A stretch of DNA of 64,000 nucleotides. Origin: Planctomycetota bacterium (GTDB lineage: Bacteria > Planctomycetota > Planctomycetia > Gemmatales > Gemmataceae). Below, piece after piece: positions 31,879-37,996 of this stretch. The notes beneath the pieces are model-generated. The model searched no databases. It had not been told where the DNA came from and saw nothing but the letters and a program-made list of their open reading frames with translations. The stretch covers positions 1-64,000 of the forward strand of contig VGXS01000006.1 in the NCBI GenBank assembly GCA_016873225.1, written 5' to 3'. The position numbers and the translations under genes were made by a program. Numbering within the stretch: position 1 is the first letter of the stretch; each line of letters starts with the position of its first letter.

Positions 31879-32118
31879 TCAGGCCTTCTGGGCCCGCATT
31901 TCGCCAAGGGTCTTGAGAATCTCCGCGTTGGAGGGAAACCTGCCGGCGTCCCACTTGCTGAAGATTTTCCGACCATCGGCCACCACATCGAACACGCCGC
32001 CCGAACCCGTGTGCGCCTCGACCTGGATGTCGGTGTGGGCGCCGCGAATCGCATCCACCAAACTGGTGGCGAATCGCCTGTACCCTCAGGAGGTGCAGTA
32101 GGTGATGTCGACCTTCAT
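31879..32118 (-). CDS. SelW-like (Rdx family) selenoprotein with in-frame TGA
   Basis: A 79-residue thioredoxin-like redox protein of the SelT/SelW/SelH (Rdx) family, read through an in-frame TGA at 32086-32088 (codon 11). Translation before the TGA is MKVDITYCTS and after it GYRRFATSLVDAIRG, so the motif is Cys-Thr-Ser-U, the family CxxU/CxxC site. The remainder (GSGGVFDVVADGRKIFSKWD then AGRFP) is the hallmark of SelW-like proteins. The ATG at 32118 follows GGAGGAACGATTC. The next 34 bases form a SECIS-like hairpin. A conventional caller would give only a 60-residue fragment from a TTG at 32061. It sits between acetate kinase and a BMC-P gene on the same strand, so it is probably part of the compartment operon. 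Substitution of TGC by TGA, or a sequencing error, is the alternative. Confidence 0.8.
32044..32077 (-). promoter_or_regulatory. SECIS-like stem-loop downstream of the in-frame UGA
   Basis: Eight bases after the UGA the minus-strand RNA folds into a stem. There are four pairs (32077-32074 with 32044-32047), one U-U mismatch, three pairs (32072-32070 with 32049-32051), a three-base bulge, and five pairs (CCACC with GGUGG). The loop is AGUUU (32064-32060) and begins 21 bases after the UGA, with G as its second base. Both fit the known bacterial SECIS rules for loop spacing and a G in the first two loop positions. Pairing was done by eye. Confidence 0.65.
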
Positions 32119-32151
32119 GAATCGTTCCTCCATGGCCCGCCGCTTGCGCGT

Positions 32152-33339
32152 TCAGGCCGAACCACCGCCGGCCAGCAGGTCACGCGCCTGCCGCGCCACG
32201 ACGATTTCCTCATTGGTCGGCAGGATCCACAGTTGAACCTTGCTGGAACCGTTGTGAATCGGAGCCTCCCCCCGGGCCTTGCCGTTGGCCGCGGGATCAA
32301 GTTCGATGCCGGCCCATTCAAGGCCGCGGCAAACCTCCGAGCGGATCAGCGAGGAGTTTTCCCCGATGCCGCCGGTGAAGAAGATTCCATCGGCTCCGCC
32401 AAGTGCCACCATGTAGGCGCCAAGGTAATGGCGAATCGAGCCGACGAACACATCAAGCGCTTCCCGCGCGCGAGGTTCGCCCTCGCCCGCCGCCTTTTCG
32501 ATGTCGCGAACATCCCGGTATCCTGACAGGCCTTCCAGTCCGGACCGGTTGGCCAAGTCGTCGAGCAGTTGGTCGAGCGACTTGCCTGTTTCCCGCATCA
32601 GCGCCGGCAGGGCGAAGACATCGAAATCGCCGACGCGGTTGTTGTGGGGCAGGCCCGACTGGGGGCTCATTCCCAGGCTGCAGGCGACCGATTTCCCGGC
32701 CGAAACCGCGCAAAGGGAACTGGAGCCTCCCAGGTGGCAGGAGACAAGCCTGGCTTCCGGCTTCCCCAGCAACTGGGCGCCGCGGCCGGCGATGTAACGG
32801 TGGCTGGCGCCATGGAATCCCCAGCGCCTGATTCCATGCTTTTGAATCCATTCCCGGGGCACGGCGTAGAACCCCTCCGACGGAGGGATGCTTTGGTGGA
32901 AGCCCGTCTCGAAAGCCGCCACCAAGGGTAAGGAAGGAAATTCACGGGCGAGGAGCCGCATCGCGGCCACATAGGGCGGGTTGTGCGCGGGGGCGACGGT
33001 GTTGTAGTCCTCCATCGCCTGAAGGACCGAAGGCGTCACCCTGTGGGCTCCGCTGATGCCGCGGGCGTGAACGGCCTTGAACCCGATGGCCGCCAGGTCG
33101 TTGCCTTGGGCGAGGCAACCCCGCTCGGTGAGCTGGGAGAGACAGGCCCTCACGGCCACGGCATGGTCGGGCGCGGGAATCGCCCCTTCATCCCGCTTGC
33201 CGTTGGCCTCGACGAAAAACGGTGATGACGGAGTGCCGATGCGCTCAAACCCGCCGCGCGCCAGCAACTTCTCGCCGTCCATCGCGTAGAGGCGGTACTT
33301 GAAGCTGGTGCTGCCCAGGTTGGCGACAAGGATCTTCAT
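32152..33339 (-). CDS. ackA: Acetate kinase family protein of the BMC operon
   Basis: A 395-residue acetokinase-family enzyme that would make ATP from the acyl phosphate released by PduL, here probably lactyl- or propionyl-phosphate. Motifs are VANLGSTSFKYRL at the N-terminus (phosphate loop), HNPPYVAAM near residue 121, ETGFHQSIP near residue 147, WGFHGASHRYI near residue 174, CHLGGSSSLCAV near residue 201 and FTGGIGENSSLIR near residue 317. The NLGSTS opening (rather than NAGSSS) is characteristic of compartment-associated members. The ATG at 33339 has weak ribosome-site support; the long in-frame upstream extension is Arg-rich antisense-like sequence. Confidence 0.92.
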   Translation of the reverse strand: MKILVANLGSTSFKYRLYAMDGEKLLARGGFERIGTPSSPFFVEANGKRDEGAIPAPDHAVAVRACLSQLTERGCLAQGNDLAAIGFKAVHARGISGAHRVTPSVLQAMEDYNTVAPAHNPPYVAAMRLLAREFPSLPLVAAFETGFHQSIPPSEGFYAVPREWIQKHGIRRWGFHGASHRYIAGRGAQLLGKPEARLVSCHLGGSSSLCAVSAGKSVACSLGMSPQSGLPHNNRVGDFDVFALPALMRETGKSLDQLLDDLANRSGLEGLSGYRDVRDIEKAAGEGEPRAREALDVFVGSIRHYLGAYMVALGGADGIFFTGGIGENSSLIRSEVCRGLEWAGIELDPAANGKARGEAPIHNGSSKVQLWILPTNEEIVVARQARDLLAGGGSA

Positions 33340-33357
33340 GGCGCGGAGTGCTCCCGA

Positions 33358-33382
33358 CGGGGGCCCGGAGGCCGGGCCCCCG
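33358..33382 (-). promoter_or_regulatory. Strong GC hairpin between BMC-H and acetate kinase genes
   Basis: A perfect inverted repeat: CGGGGGCCCGG (33358-33368), three-base loop, CCGGGCCCCCG (33372-33382). It lies 10 bases after the stop of the second BMC-H gene. No T-run follows on the transcribed strand, so it is unlikely to be a simple terminator. It could protect a processed shell-gene mRNA or attenuate readthrough. Confidence 0.7.
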
Positions 33383-33392
33383 ACAGTGGGAA

Positions 33393-33680
33393 TTACTTGC
33401 CGAGGAACTTCTCGAGCACGGCGGCCTCGGGCCGCGGAATGACATGGGCGCTGATCAACTCGCCGTGCTCGCTGGCGGCCTTGCCTCCCGCGTCGACCGC
33501 GGCGCGCACGCTGCCGACATCTCCACGCACGAAGATGGCGACGAACGCGTTTCCGATACGCTTCTGTCCGCCGAGGCTCACATTGGCCGACTTGCACATG
33601 GCGTCGGCGGCGGCGACGGCGGCGATAAGACCCTTGGTTTCGACGATGCCGAGCGCTTCGGACTTGCTGACGGTGCTCAT
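33393..33680 (-). CDS. BMC-H shell hexamer protein
   Basis: A 95-residue hexameric shell protein of the Pfam BMC domain, forming the facets of the compartment. It opens [20 protein letters not shown], the usual first strand and helix. [20 protein letters not shown] near residue 46 is the core of the domain and [18 protein letters not shown] near residue 72 the typical end. The ATG follows AAGGAGCACC. A second BMC-H gene lies 42 bases upstream, and the two proteins differ enough to be distinct shell components. Confidence 0.95.
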   Translation of the reverse strand: MSTVSKSEALGIVETKGLIAAVAAADAMCKSANVSLGGQKRIGNAFVAIFVRGDVGSVRAAVDAGGKAASEHGELISAHVIPRPEAAVLEKFLGK

Positions 33681-33722
33681 GGTTGGTGCTCCTTGATTGG
33701 GGGTTGCATTGTGACTGGGAAA

Positions 33723-34004
33723 TCAGGCCGACTTGGGCAGGATCGACTGGATGTCGCCATGGGGCCTCGGAATCACCTGGATCCCGACAACCTCACCCAC
33801 CCGCCCGGCCGCGGCGGCGCCGGCGTCGATGGCGGCCTTCACCGCCGCGACATCGCCCACCACCATCGCGCTGACCAGACCGCTTCCGATCTGTTCCCAG
33901 CCCAGCAAGGTGACATTGGCGGACTTGAGCATCGCGTCGCTCGCCTCCACCAGGGCCGTGAGGCCCTTCGTCTCGATCATTCCCAACGCTTCCATATTGG
34001 CCAT
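33723..34004 (-). CDS. BMC-H shell hexamer protein
   Basis: A 93-residue hexamer-forming shell protein. The start [20 protein letters not shown], the central [20 protein letters not shown] and the end [20 protein letters not shown] are standard BMC-domain features. AAGGAGCAGG precedes the ATG at 34004. An open frame extends upstream to 34130 but is Arg/Gly-rich and lacks a start with a ribosome site, and the intervening bases form two hairpins. Confidence 0.95.
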   Translation of the reverse strand: MANMEALGMIETKGLTALVEASDAMLKSANVTLLGWEQIGSGLVSAMVVGDVAAVKAAIDAGAAAAGRVGEVVGIQVIPRPHGDIQSILPKSA

Positions 34005-34040
34005 GGTCCTGCTCCTTGTTGTGGTTTCCTCGCCCTTGGC

Positions 34041-34104
34041 GCCGGTCGGGGTGGTTTCCCCACCGGCCCTTCCTCCATCCTTCCCCGCGGCATCCGCGCC
34101 GCGG
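34041..34104 (-). promoter_or_regulatory. Two tandem hairpins in the pduL to BMC-H gap
   Basis: The 122-base gap between pduL and the first BMC-H gene contains two strong hairpins. At 34041-34067, GCCGGT and GGGG (one C bulged between them) pair with CCCC and ACCGGC around a six-base loop. At 34085-34104, CCGCGGC pairs perfectly with GCCGCGG around a six-base loop. Neither is followed by a T-run. With the hairpin at 33358-33382 they bracket both BMC-H genes. Confidence 0.6.
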
Positions 34105-34126
34105 CGTCTCCGTCCTGATGGTCCGG

Positions 34127-34813
34127 TCACACGAACAGTTCCGTGCCAGTCGCCCGGCCCAGGTTCACGGCGTTGCCCTCATCCGTGTCGAGGTGAACCT
34201 CGAGCTTGGAGGTCGGGCTCAGCCGGACCAGCAGACCTTCCAGCACCGCTGGACAGTCGCCCCGCACGCGCAGGTTCATCCGGTCTCCGTCCTTGACGCC
34301 GAAATACGCGGCGTCGGCGGGACCGATGTGCACATGCCGCTCATGGCGGATGACGCCGCGGTCCATGCGGATCATCCCCTTGGGGCCGATGAGGTAGGCG
34401 CCCGGCGAGTCGCGGTGGTCGCCGCTTTTGCGGACCGGGATGTCGAGGCCCATCATGATCGCGTCGGTGAAGGCCAGTTCCACCTGGGTGTGATCTCGGC
34501 AGGGGCCGAGGATGCGAAGTCCGGGAATGATCCGCTGGCGCGGGCCGACCATGGTGACGGTCTCCTCCGCGGCGAAGAATCCATCCTGGTAAAGGGCCTT
34601 CATCGGGGTGAGCCTGTGGCCGGGCCCGAACAACCTCTCGAGGTCTTCCTGGGTGACATGGGCGTGCCGGGCGGAGACATTCACGAGCAGCTTGGGCGCA
34701 CCCGCGGGCGCCGCGGGAGTGGCGACGCCCGTGGGCTTGGTTCCCACAAGGCCGCGCAAGGCGTCGCGAACCAGCGCTTCCACCCGCGACCTGTCCAGTC
34801 CGCCGCCGCTCAT
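34127..34813 (-). CDS. pduL: Phosphate acyltransferase PduL
   Basis: A 228-residue PduL-type phosphotransacylase that converts lactyl- or propionyl-CoA to the acyl phosphate and releases CoA inside the compartment. The zinc-site histidines are in [20 protein letters not shown] near residue 48 and [20 protein letters not shown] near residue 142. The C-terminal [16 protein letters not shown] is also typical. Residues 5-22 ([20 protein letters not shown]) form a predicted amphipathic helix before a Pro/Ala linker, as in the N-terminal encapsulation peptide of other PduL proteins. The start overlaps the deoR stop by four bases. Confidence 0.94.
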   Translation of the reverse strand: MSGGGLDRSRVEALVRDALRGLVGTKPTGVATPAAPAGAPKLLVNVSARHAHVTQEDLERLFGPGHRLTPMKALYQDGFFAAEETVTMVGPRQRIIPGLRILGPCRDHTQVELAFTDAIMMGLDIPVRKSGDHRDSPGAYLIGPKGMIRMDRGVIRHERHVHIGPADAAYFGVKDGDRMNLRVRGDCPAVLEGLLVRLSPTSKLEVHLDTDEGNAVNLGRATGTELFV

Positions 34814-35598
34814 GCCGCACCTCCCGCCATTTTTCCCTCAGCCGAGGCTATATGCAGAAGGGCGCCCGATCTGTCGAGCCATTCCGGAAACGCCGAACCG
34901 GGACCGCCATCCATCACCAGCGCGTCCACATCCCCCAGCGCGCACAACCATGCCAAGGCGGGCCGACCCAGCTTGGTGCGGTCGGCCACAACCACGACCT
35001 CGTCCGCCGAGCGCATCATCGCCCGCTCGGTTTCCACCAGGAGGAGGTTGCTGTTGAAAAGTCCCTGCTCGGTGATGCCACCCACGCTGAGGACCGTCAC
35101 TCTCACATGCAGGTCCTCGATCATCCGGATGGTGAGGGGGCCCATGGCCACTCCCGTGCGCGGGTAGACAAACCCTCCTAGGACCACAAGTTCGTTCGAT
35201 TGGCTCGCGGCGAACAACTGGGCGATCGGTAGGCTGTTGGTGACTATCTGGACGGGGCGGCCCACCAGATGGCGCGCCACTTCCAAGGTCGTGGTTCCAC
35301 CATCGAGCAAAACGGTGTCGCCATCCCTGATGAGGCTGGCGGCCATGCGGCCAATGGCGGCTTTCTCGTCGCGTTGATGCGAAGCGCGTTCATCCAATGC
35401 GGGGAAGGCCGCGCCTTCCCCGGCAAGCACGGCGCCGCCGTGGGTGCGCCTCAAGTGGCCTTGGCCATGAAGATGTTCCAGGTCCCGGCGGATGGTGGAT
35501 TCGGAAACCTGAATGCGCCGCGCGAGGTCCGCCAAGCTGGCAAACCCGCTTTGCCCGACAATTTCGAGCACCTTGTGGCGGCGTTCCTCAACCAGCAC
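34810..35598 (-). CDS. DeoR-family transcriptional regulator of the BMC operon
   Basis: A 262-residue DeoR-type regulator. The N-terminal winged helix-turn-helix reads ERRHKVLEIVGQSGFASLAD then LARRIQVSESTIRRDLEHL, with the arginine-bearing recognition helix, and RTHGGAVL. The C-terminal sugar-phosphate sensor domain shows VLLDGGTTTLEVARHLVGRP, a phosphate-binding loop, near residue 97. It probably represses the operon until a sugar phosphate binds. GGAGG lies eight bases before the GTG start at 35598, and a promoter lies about 70 bases upstream. Confidence 0.93.
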   Translation of the reverse strand: MLVEERRHKVLEIVGQSGFASLADLARRIQVSESTIRRDLEHLHGQGHLRRTHGGAVLAGEGAAFPALDERASHQRDEKAAIGRMAASLIRDGDTVLLDGGTTTLEVARHLVGRPVQIVTNSLPIAQLFAASQSNELVVLGGFVYPRTGVAMGPLTIRMIEDLHVRVTVLSVGGITEQGLFNSNLLLVETERAMMRSADEVVVVADRTKLGRPALAWLCALGDVDALVMDGGPGSAFPEWLDRSGALLHIASAEGKMAGGAA

Positions 35599-35646
35599 CT
35601 TGGCGACCTCCGGTGGAAGATTTTGACAGCTTAAGGCTGAAACCTT

Positions 35647-35688
35647 CCAAAATCACTCATGCGCTTTCAATAATATGGAAAATTTTGG
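35647..35688. promoter_or_regulatory. Candidate operator inverted repeat (DeoR)
   Basis: CCAAAAT (35647-35653) and ATTTTGG (35682-35688) are exact inverted repeats with 28 bases between their inner ends, and they flank the -10 of the deoR promoter. The second copy overlaps the AAAATTTT palindrome (35680-35687 region). Paired half-sites across the promoter are what an autoregulating DeoR dimer or tetramer would need. The link to this DeoR is inference. Confidence 0.35.
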
Positions 35689-35698
35689 GCATCGTCAA
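35670..35698 (-). promoter_or_regulatory. Promoter of the BMC operon
   Basis: On the minus strand TTGACG (35693-35698) and TATTAT (35670-35675) are separated by exactly 17 bases, a strong sigma70-type match. The predicted start is near 35663, leaving a leader of about 65 bases before the deoR GTG. Confidence 0.7.
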
Positions 35699-35927
35699 GC
35701 AAAACAATGCCAAATCGTTCTCCTCCCGTCTTTCGGCCGGGATGCATCTGTTCGTCTATCGGAAGAAAACGAGGCATCATTCCAAGGAAATGGCGTGGAT
35801 GCCCTGATTGATGGCGGAACATTCGGAGCGTTCGCCCGCGAAGACTTTCCCAAACGATTTGTTGGCGGGTCGCACATCAAATGCCGATCTATTTCGGGTC
35901 AGGACGACACCTTGAGCGGAAGCCCGC

Positions 35928-36665
35928 ATGGCGCCAGGTATTCTCTCGACTTGGTTGATGCTGGGGACCGTGTTCGCGCAAGAACAGGCGCCTCCCAAGG
36001 CCTTGTTCGTGGTGGATGGTGCCGGTGGGTTCTTCACCTGCTCCAATGCCTACCTGCGCGGCGCAGCCACCATCGCTCCCGATGTGCAGGTGATTCCCCA
36101 CCTGTGGTCACATGGTTTCCGTCGCTATCTGGCCGACCAGATGGACCAGACGCATGCCCTGCGCAAGGGCCACGACCTGGCCAGCCAGATCACCAACTGG
36201 AAAAACGCCCATCCAGGCGGCAAGGCTTGGCTCCTGGGGCACAGCGCCGGTTGCCATGTGGCGATTCATGCGGCGGCGAACCTGCCCGCGGATTGCCTTG
36301 AAAAAACAGCCCTGCTGGTTCCGTCGTGTTCGACCAAGGCCGACATCCAGGGGGCCTTGCGCGCCTCGCGCCTGGGGGTTCATGTCTGGTACAGCGAGTC
36401 CGATTGGCTCGTGCTCGGCATCGTCATGAAAATCTCGGGATGCGGTGACGACCGTTCGACATCGCGGGCGGCGGGAAGGTTCGGTTTCCAGCCCGTTCCC
36501 CAAAACCCGGCGGACATCGAACTCATGCGAAACAGGCTGAGGCAGTATCCCTGGCAAAGGGACCACGCGACCTTGGGCCACAACGGCGGACATTACGGGC
36601 CATACCGCGCGCCTTTCGCCCAGGTGGTCGTGCTGCCCATACTTTTCAGCGAAACAATCGACTGA
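35928..36665 (+). CDS. Secreted alpha/beta-hydrolase-like protein
   Basis: A 245-residue protein with a signal peptide (ILSTWLMLGTVFAQ, cleavage near residue 18), then FVVDGAGGFFTCSN and a nucleophile elbow WLLGHSAGCHVAIHAAANL (Ser near residue 104). This suggests an alpha/beta hydrolase such as a lipase-like enzyme. A late His is present in LGHNGGHYGPY near residue 224. The substrate is unknown. It lies downstream of the divergent BMC promoter region but reads away from the operon, so a link to it is not implied. Confidence 0.7.
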   Translation: MAPGILSTWLMLGTVFAQEQAPPKALFVVDGAGGFFTCSNAYLRGAATIAPDVQVIPHLWSHGFRRYLADQMDQTHALRKGHDLASQITNWKNAHPGGKAWLLGHSAGCHVAIHAAANLPADCLEKTALLVPSCSTKADIQGALRASRLGVHVWYSESDWLVLGIVMKISGCGDDRSTSRAAGRFGFQPVPQNPADIELMRNRLRQYPWQRDHATLGHNGGHYGPYRAPFAQVVVLPILFSETID

Positions 36666-36674
36666 CGGCGCGTA

Positions 36675-37082
36675 TCAGTGCGCCTCGCGCACGAGGTTTC
36701 GGCTCCAGGCGGGAATTTCCACGACAAGGTCGACTGAACCGTCGGGAACGCATTGGCAGGCCAGGCGCGATTCCATGGTGACGCCGCGCGCCTCGTCGAG
36801 CATGTCCTGCTCGTCGTCGGTGGCCTTGCTGCAGCTTTCCAATCCCTTGTGCACGATCACATGGCAGGTTGAGCAGGCGGCGACACCCCCGCACGCGTGG
36901 TCGATCTCGACGCCCGCCCCCTCGGCCAGGTCTAGGATGCTTCCAGGTAGGCCCGTTCGGTTGTACGGAATCCGGGAAGGATCCACTTCAAACACCGTGC
37001 CGCAAGGCTTGAATGTCACCTTGAAGTGGCACTTCGCGGGGGGCGCGTCAACCTTTTCGATGTAAGGATTTGTTCCAGCCAT
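36675..37082 (-). CDS. 2Fe-2S ferredoxin
   Basis: A 135-residue plant-type/adrenodoxin-like 2Fe-2S ferredoxin. The cluster-binding cysteines are in DHACGGVAACSTCHVIV near residues 63-73 and a fourth in SRLACQC near residue 107, the usual CX5CX2C...C pattern. The beta-grasp region FKVTFKPCGTVFEVDPSRI precedes them. The N-terminus has about 20 extra residues rich in Lys and Pro. It is probably cytosolic, serving as an electron donor; the partner is not evident from the neighbours. AAGGAG precedes the ATG. Confidence 0.9.
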   Translation of the reverse strand: MAGTNPYIEKVDAPPAKCHFKVTFKPCGTVFEVDPSRIPYNRTGLPGSILDLAEGAGVEIDHACGGVAACSTCHVIVHKGLESCSKATDDEQDMLDEARGVTMESRLACQCVPDGSVDLVVEIPAWSRNLVREAH

Positions 37083-37106
37083 CGTGATCTCCTTGGGCTT
37101 GGCGTG

Positions 37107-37883
37107 TCAGGGTTTCTTGGAGGGTTCGTGTGACAAAAGCCTGATTCGCCAGGCGGGCGGAATCTTCGACGATACCGTCAGGGAGTTTCCATTCACGCGC
37201 TCCACCGAGCCTTGGGTTTGTTCCTCCAGGAACTCGTCGACAGGAAGCAGGTCCTCGTAAACCTTTGAGCCATAGTGCATGGGGAGGATCATCCTCCTGG
37301 GATTCACCTGCCTGGCGACTTCCCGGGCCTCGGCTCCATTGATCGTGTAGACGCCACCCACGGGGATCATCAGCACATCAATATACTTGAGCGGCCGGGT
37401 CTGGGCGGGTGTCAGCACATGGCCCAGGTCGCCCAGGTGGGCGATCCGAATGCCGTCGATTTCCAGGATCCAGATGGTGTTGATGCCCCGGCGGAGGCCA
37501 CCCTGATCGTCATGGAAAGAAGGAACGCTCGCGATCCTGACATCCTTGAATTGCTGGTCGATGGGATTGAATGTCACCCGTTGGGCGCTCTCCTTCTGAT
37601 CCTTCCACCCCTTGACCACCTCGAACTTGCCCGCGTTGGCGAGCACATCAACCCGGGTGTGGTCGGTATGGGGGTGGCTCAACAGCACCATGTCCGCCGA
37701 CACGGAATTCTTACCGAAGTTCTCGATGCCGTGCGGATCAAACACCACCCTGGTTCCCTTGGAGGAAACCACCTCGAAAAACGACTGTCCATGCCAGGTG
37801 ATTTGAACATCGTCCCCGGGTGCCGCGTTCGCCGCGGCGACGATCCATGGCAGGCAGGCAAGCAATCGAATGGCGGTATTCAT
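37107..37883 (-). CDS. Secreted metallo-beta-lactamase-fold hydrolase
   Basis: A 258-residue protein with a signal peptide (NTAIRLLACLPWIVAAANA) and an MBL-fold domain similar to UPF0173. It reads VQITWHGQSFFEVVS at the start, then VLLSHPHTDHTRVDVL near residue 68 (metal-binding HxHxDH), IAHLGDLGHVL near residue 147 (Asp ligand) and RMILPMHYGSKVYEDL near residue 200. Unlike the protein at 11861 it is exported. Substrate unknown. It lies 24 bases upstream of the ferredoxin gene and may be co-transcribed with it. Confidence 0.85.
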   Translation of the reverse strand: MNTAIRLLACLPWIVAAANAAPGDDVQITWHGQSFFEVVSSKGTRVVFDPHGIENFGKNSVSADMVLLSHPHTDHTRVDVLANAGKFEVVKGWKDQKESAQRVTFNPIDQQFKDVRIASVPSFHDDQGGLRRGINTIWILEIDGIRIAHLGDLGHVLTPAQTRPLKYIDVLMIPVGGVYTINGAEAREVARQVNPRRMILPMHYGSKVYEDLLPVDEFLEEQTQGSVERVNGNSLTVSSKIPPAWRIRLLSHEPSKKP

Positions 37884-37942
37884 GGCGCGACCCGTACCAC
37901 AGGTGTTTCCGTTAGAATATAGACGCTTTGGCCAAGGAATCG

Positions 37943-37967
37943 GACCACGACATGGTATGTCGTGGTC
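37943..37967. promoter_or_regulatory. Perfect hairpin in the leader of the kinase-like TPR gene
   Basis: GACCACGACAT (37943-37953) and ATGTCGTGGTC (37957-37967) are perfect inverted repeats around a three-base loop. They end 29 bases before the start codon at 37997. A run of seven T bases begins nine bases after the stem (37976-37982). The distance is long for a canonical terminator, so attenuation or a protein-binding site is as likely. Confidence 0.6.
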
Positions 37968-37996
37968 ATTCCCATGTTTTTTTAACAGGAAGGCGC

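Larger units (their letters stand above)
35599..35927. other. Divergent intergenic region with BMC operon promoter
   Basis: About 330 bases between deoR (leftward) and a secreted hydrolase (rightward). The part next to deoR is markedly AT-rich and holds the promoter and an inverted repeat listed separately. The remaining part (about 35720-35925) has no ORF with good support and no clear hairpin. Confidence 0.5.

Noticed and set aside
31866..32054. Alternative leftward ORF overlapping the selenoprotein gene
   Set aside because: Arg/Ser-rich sequence in a different frame with no family match; the Rdx-family frame explains the region.
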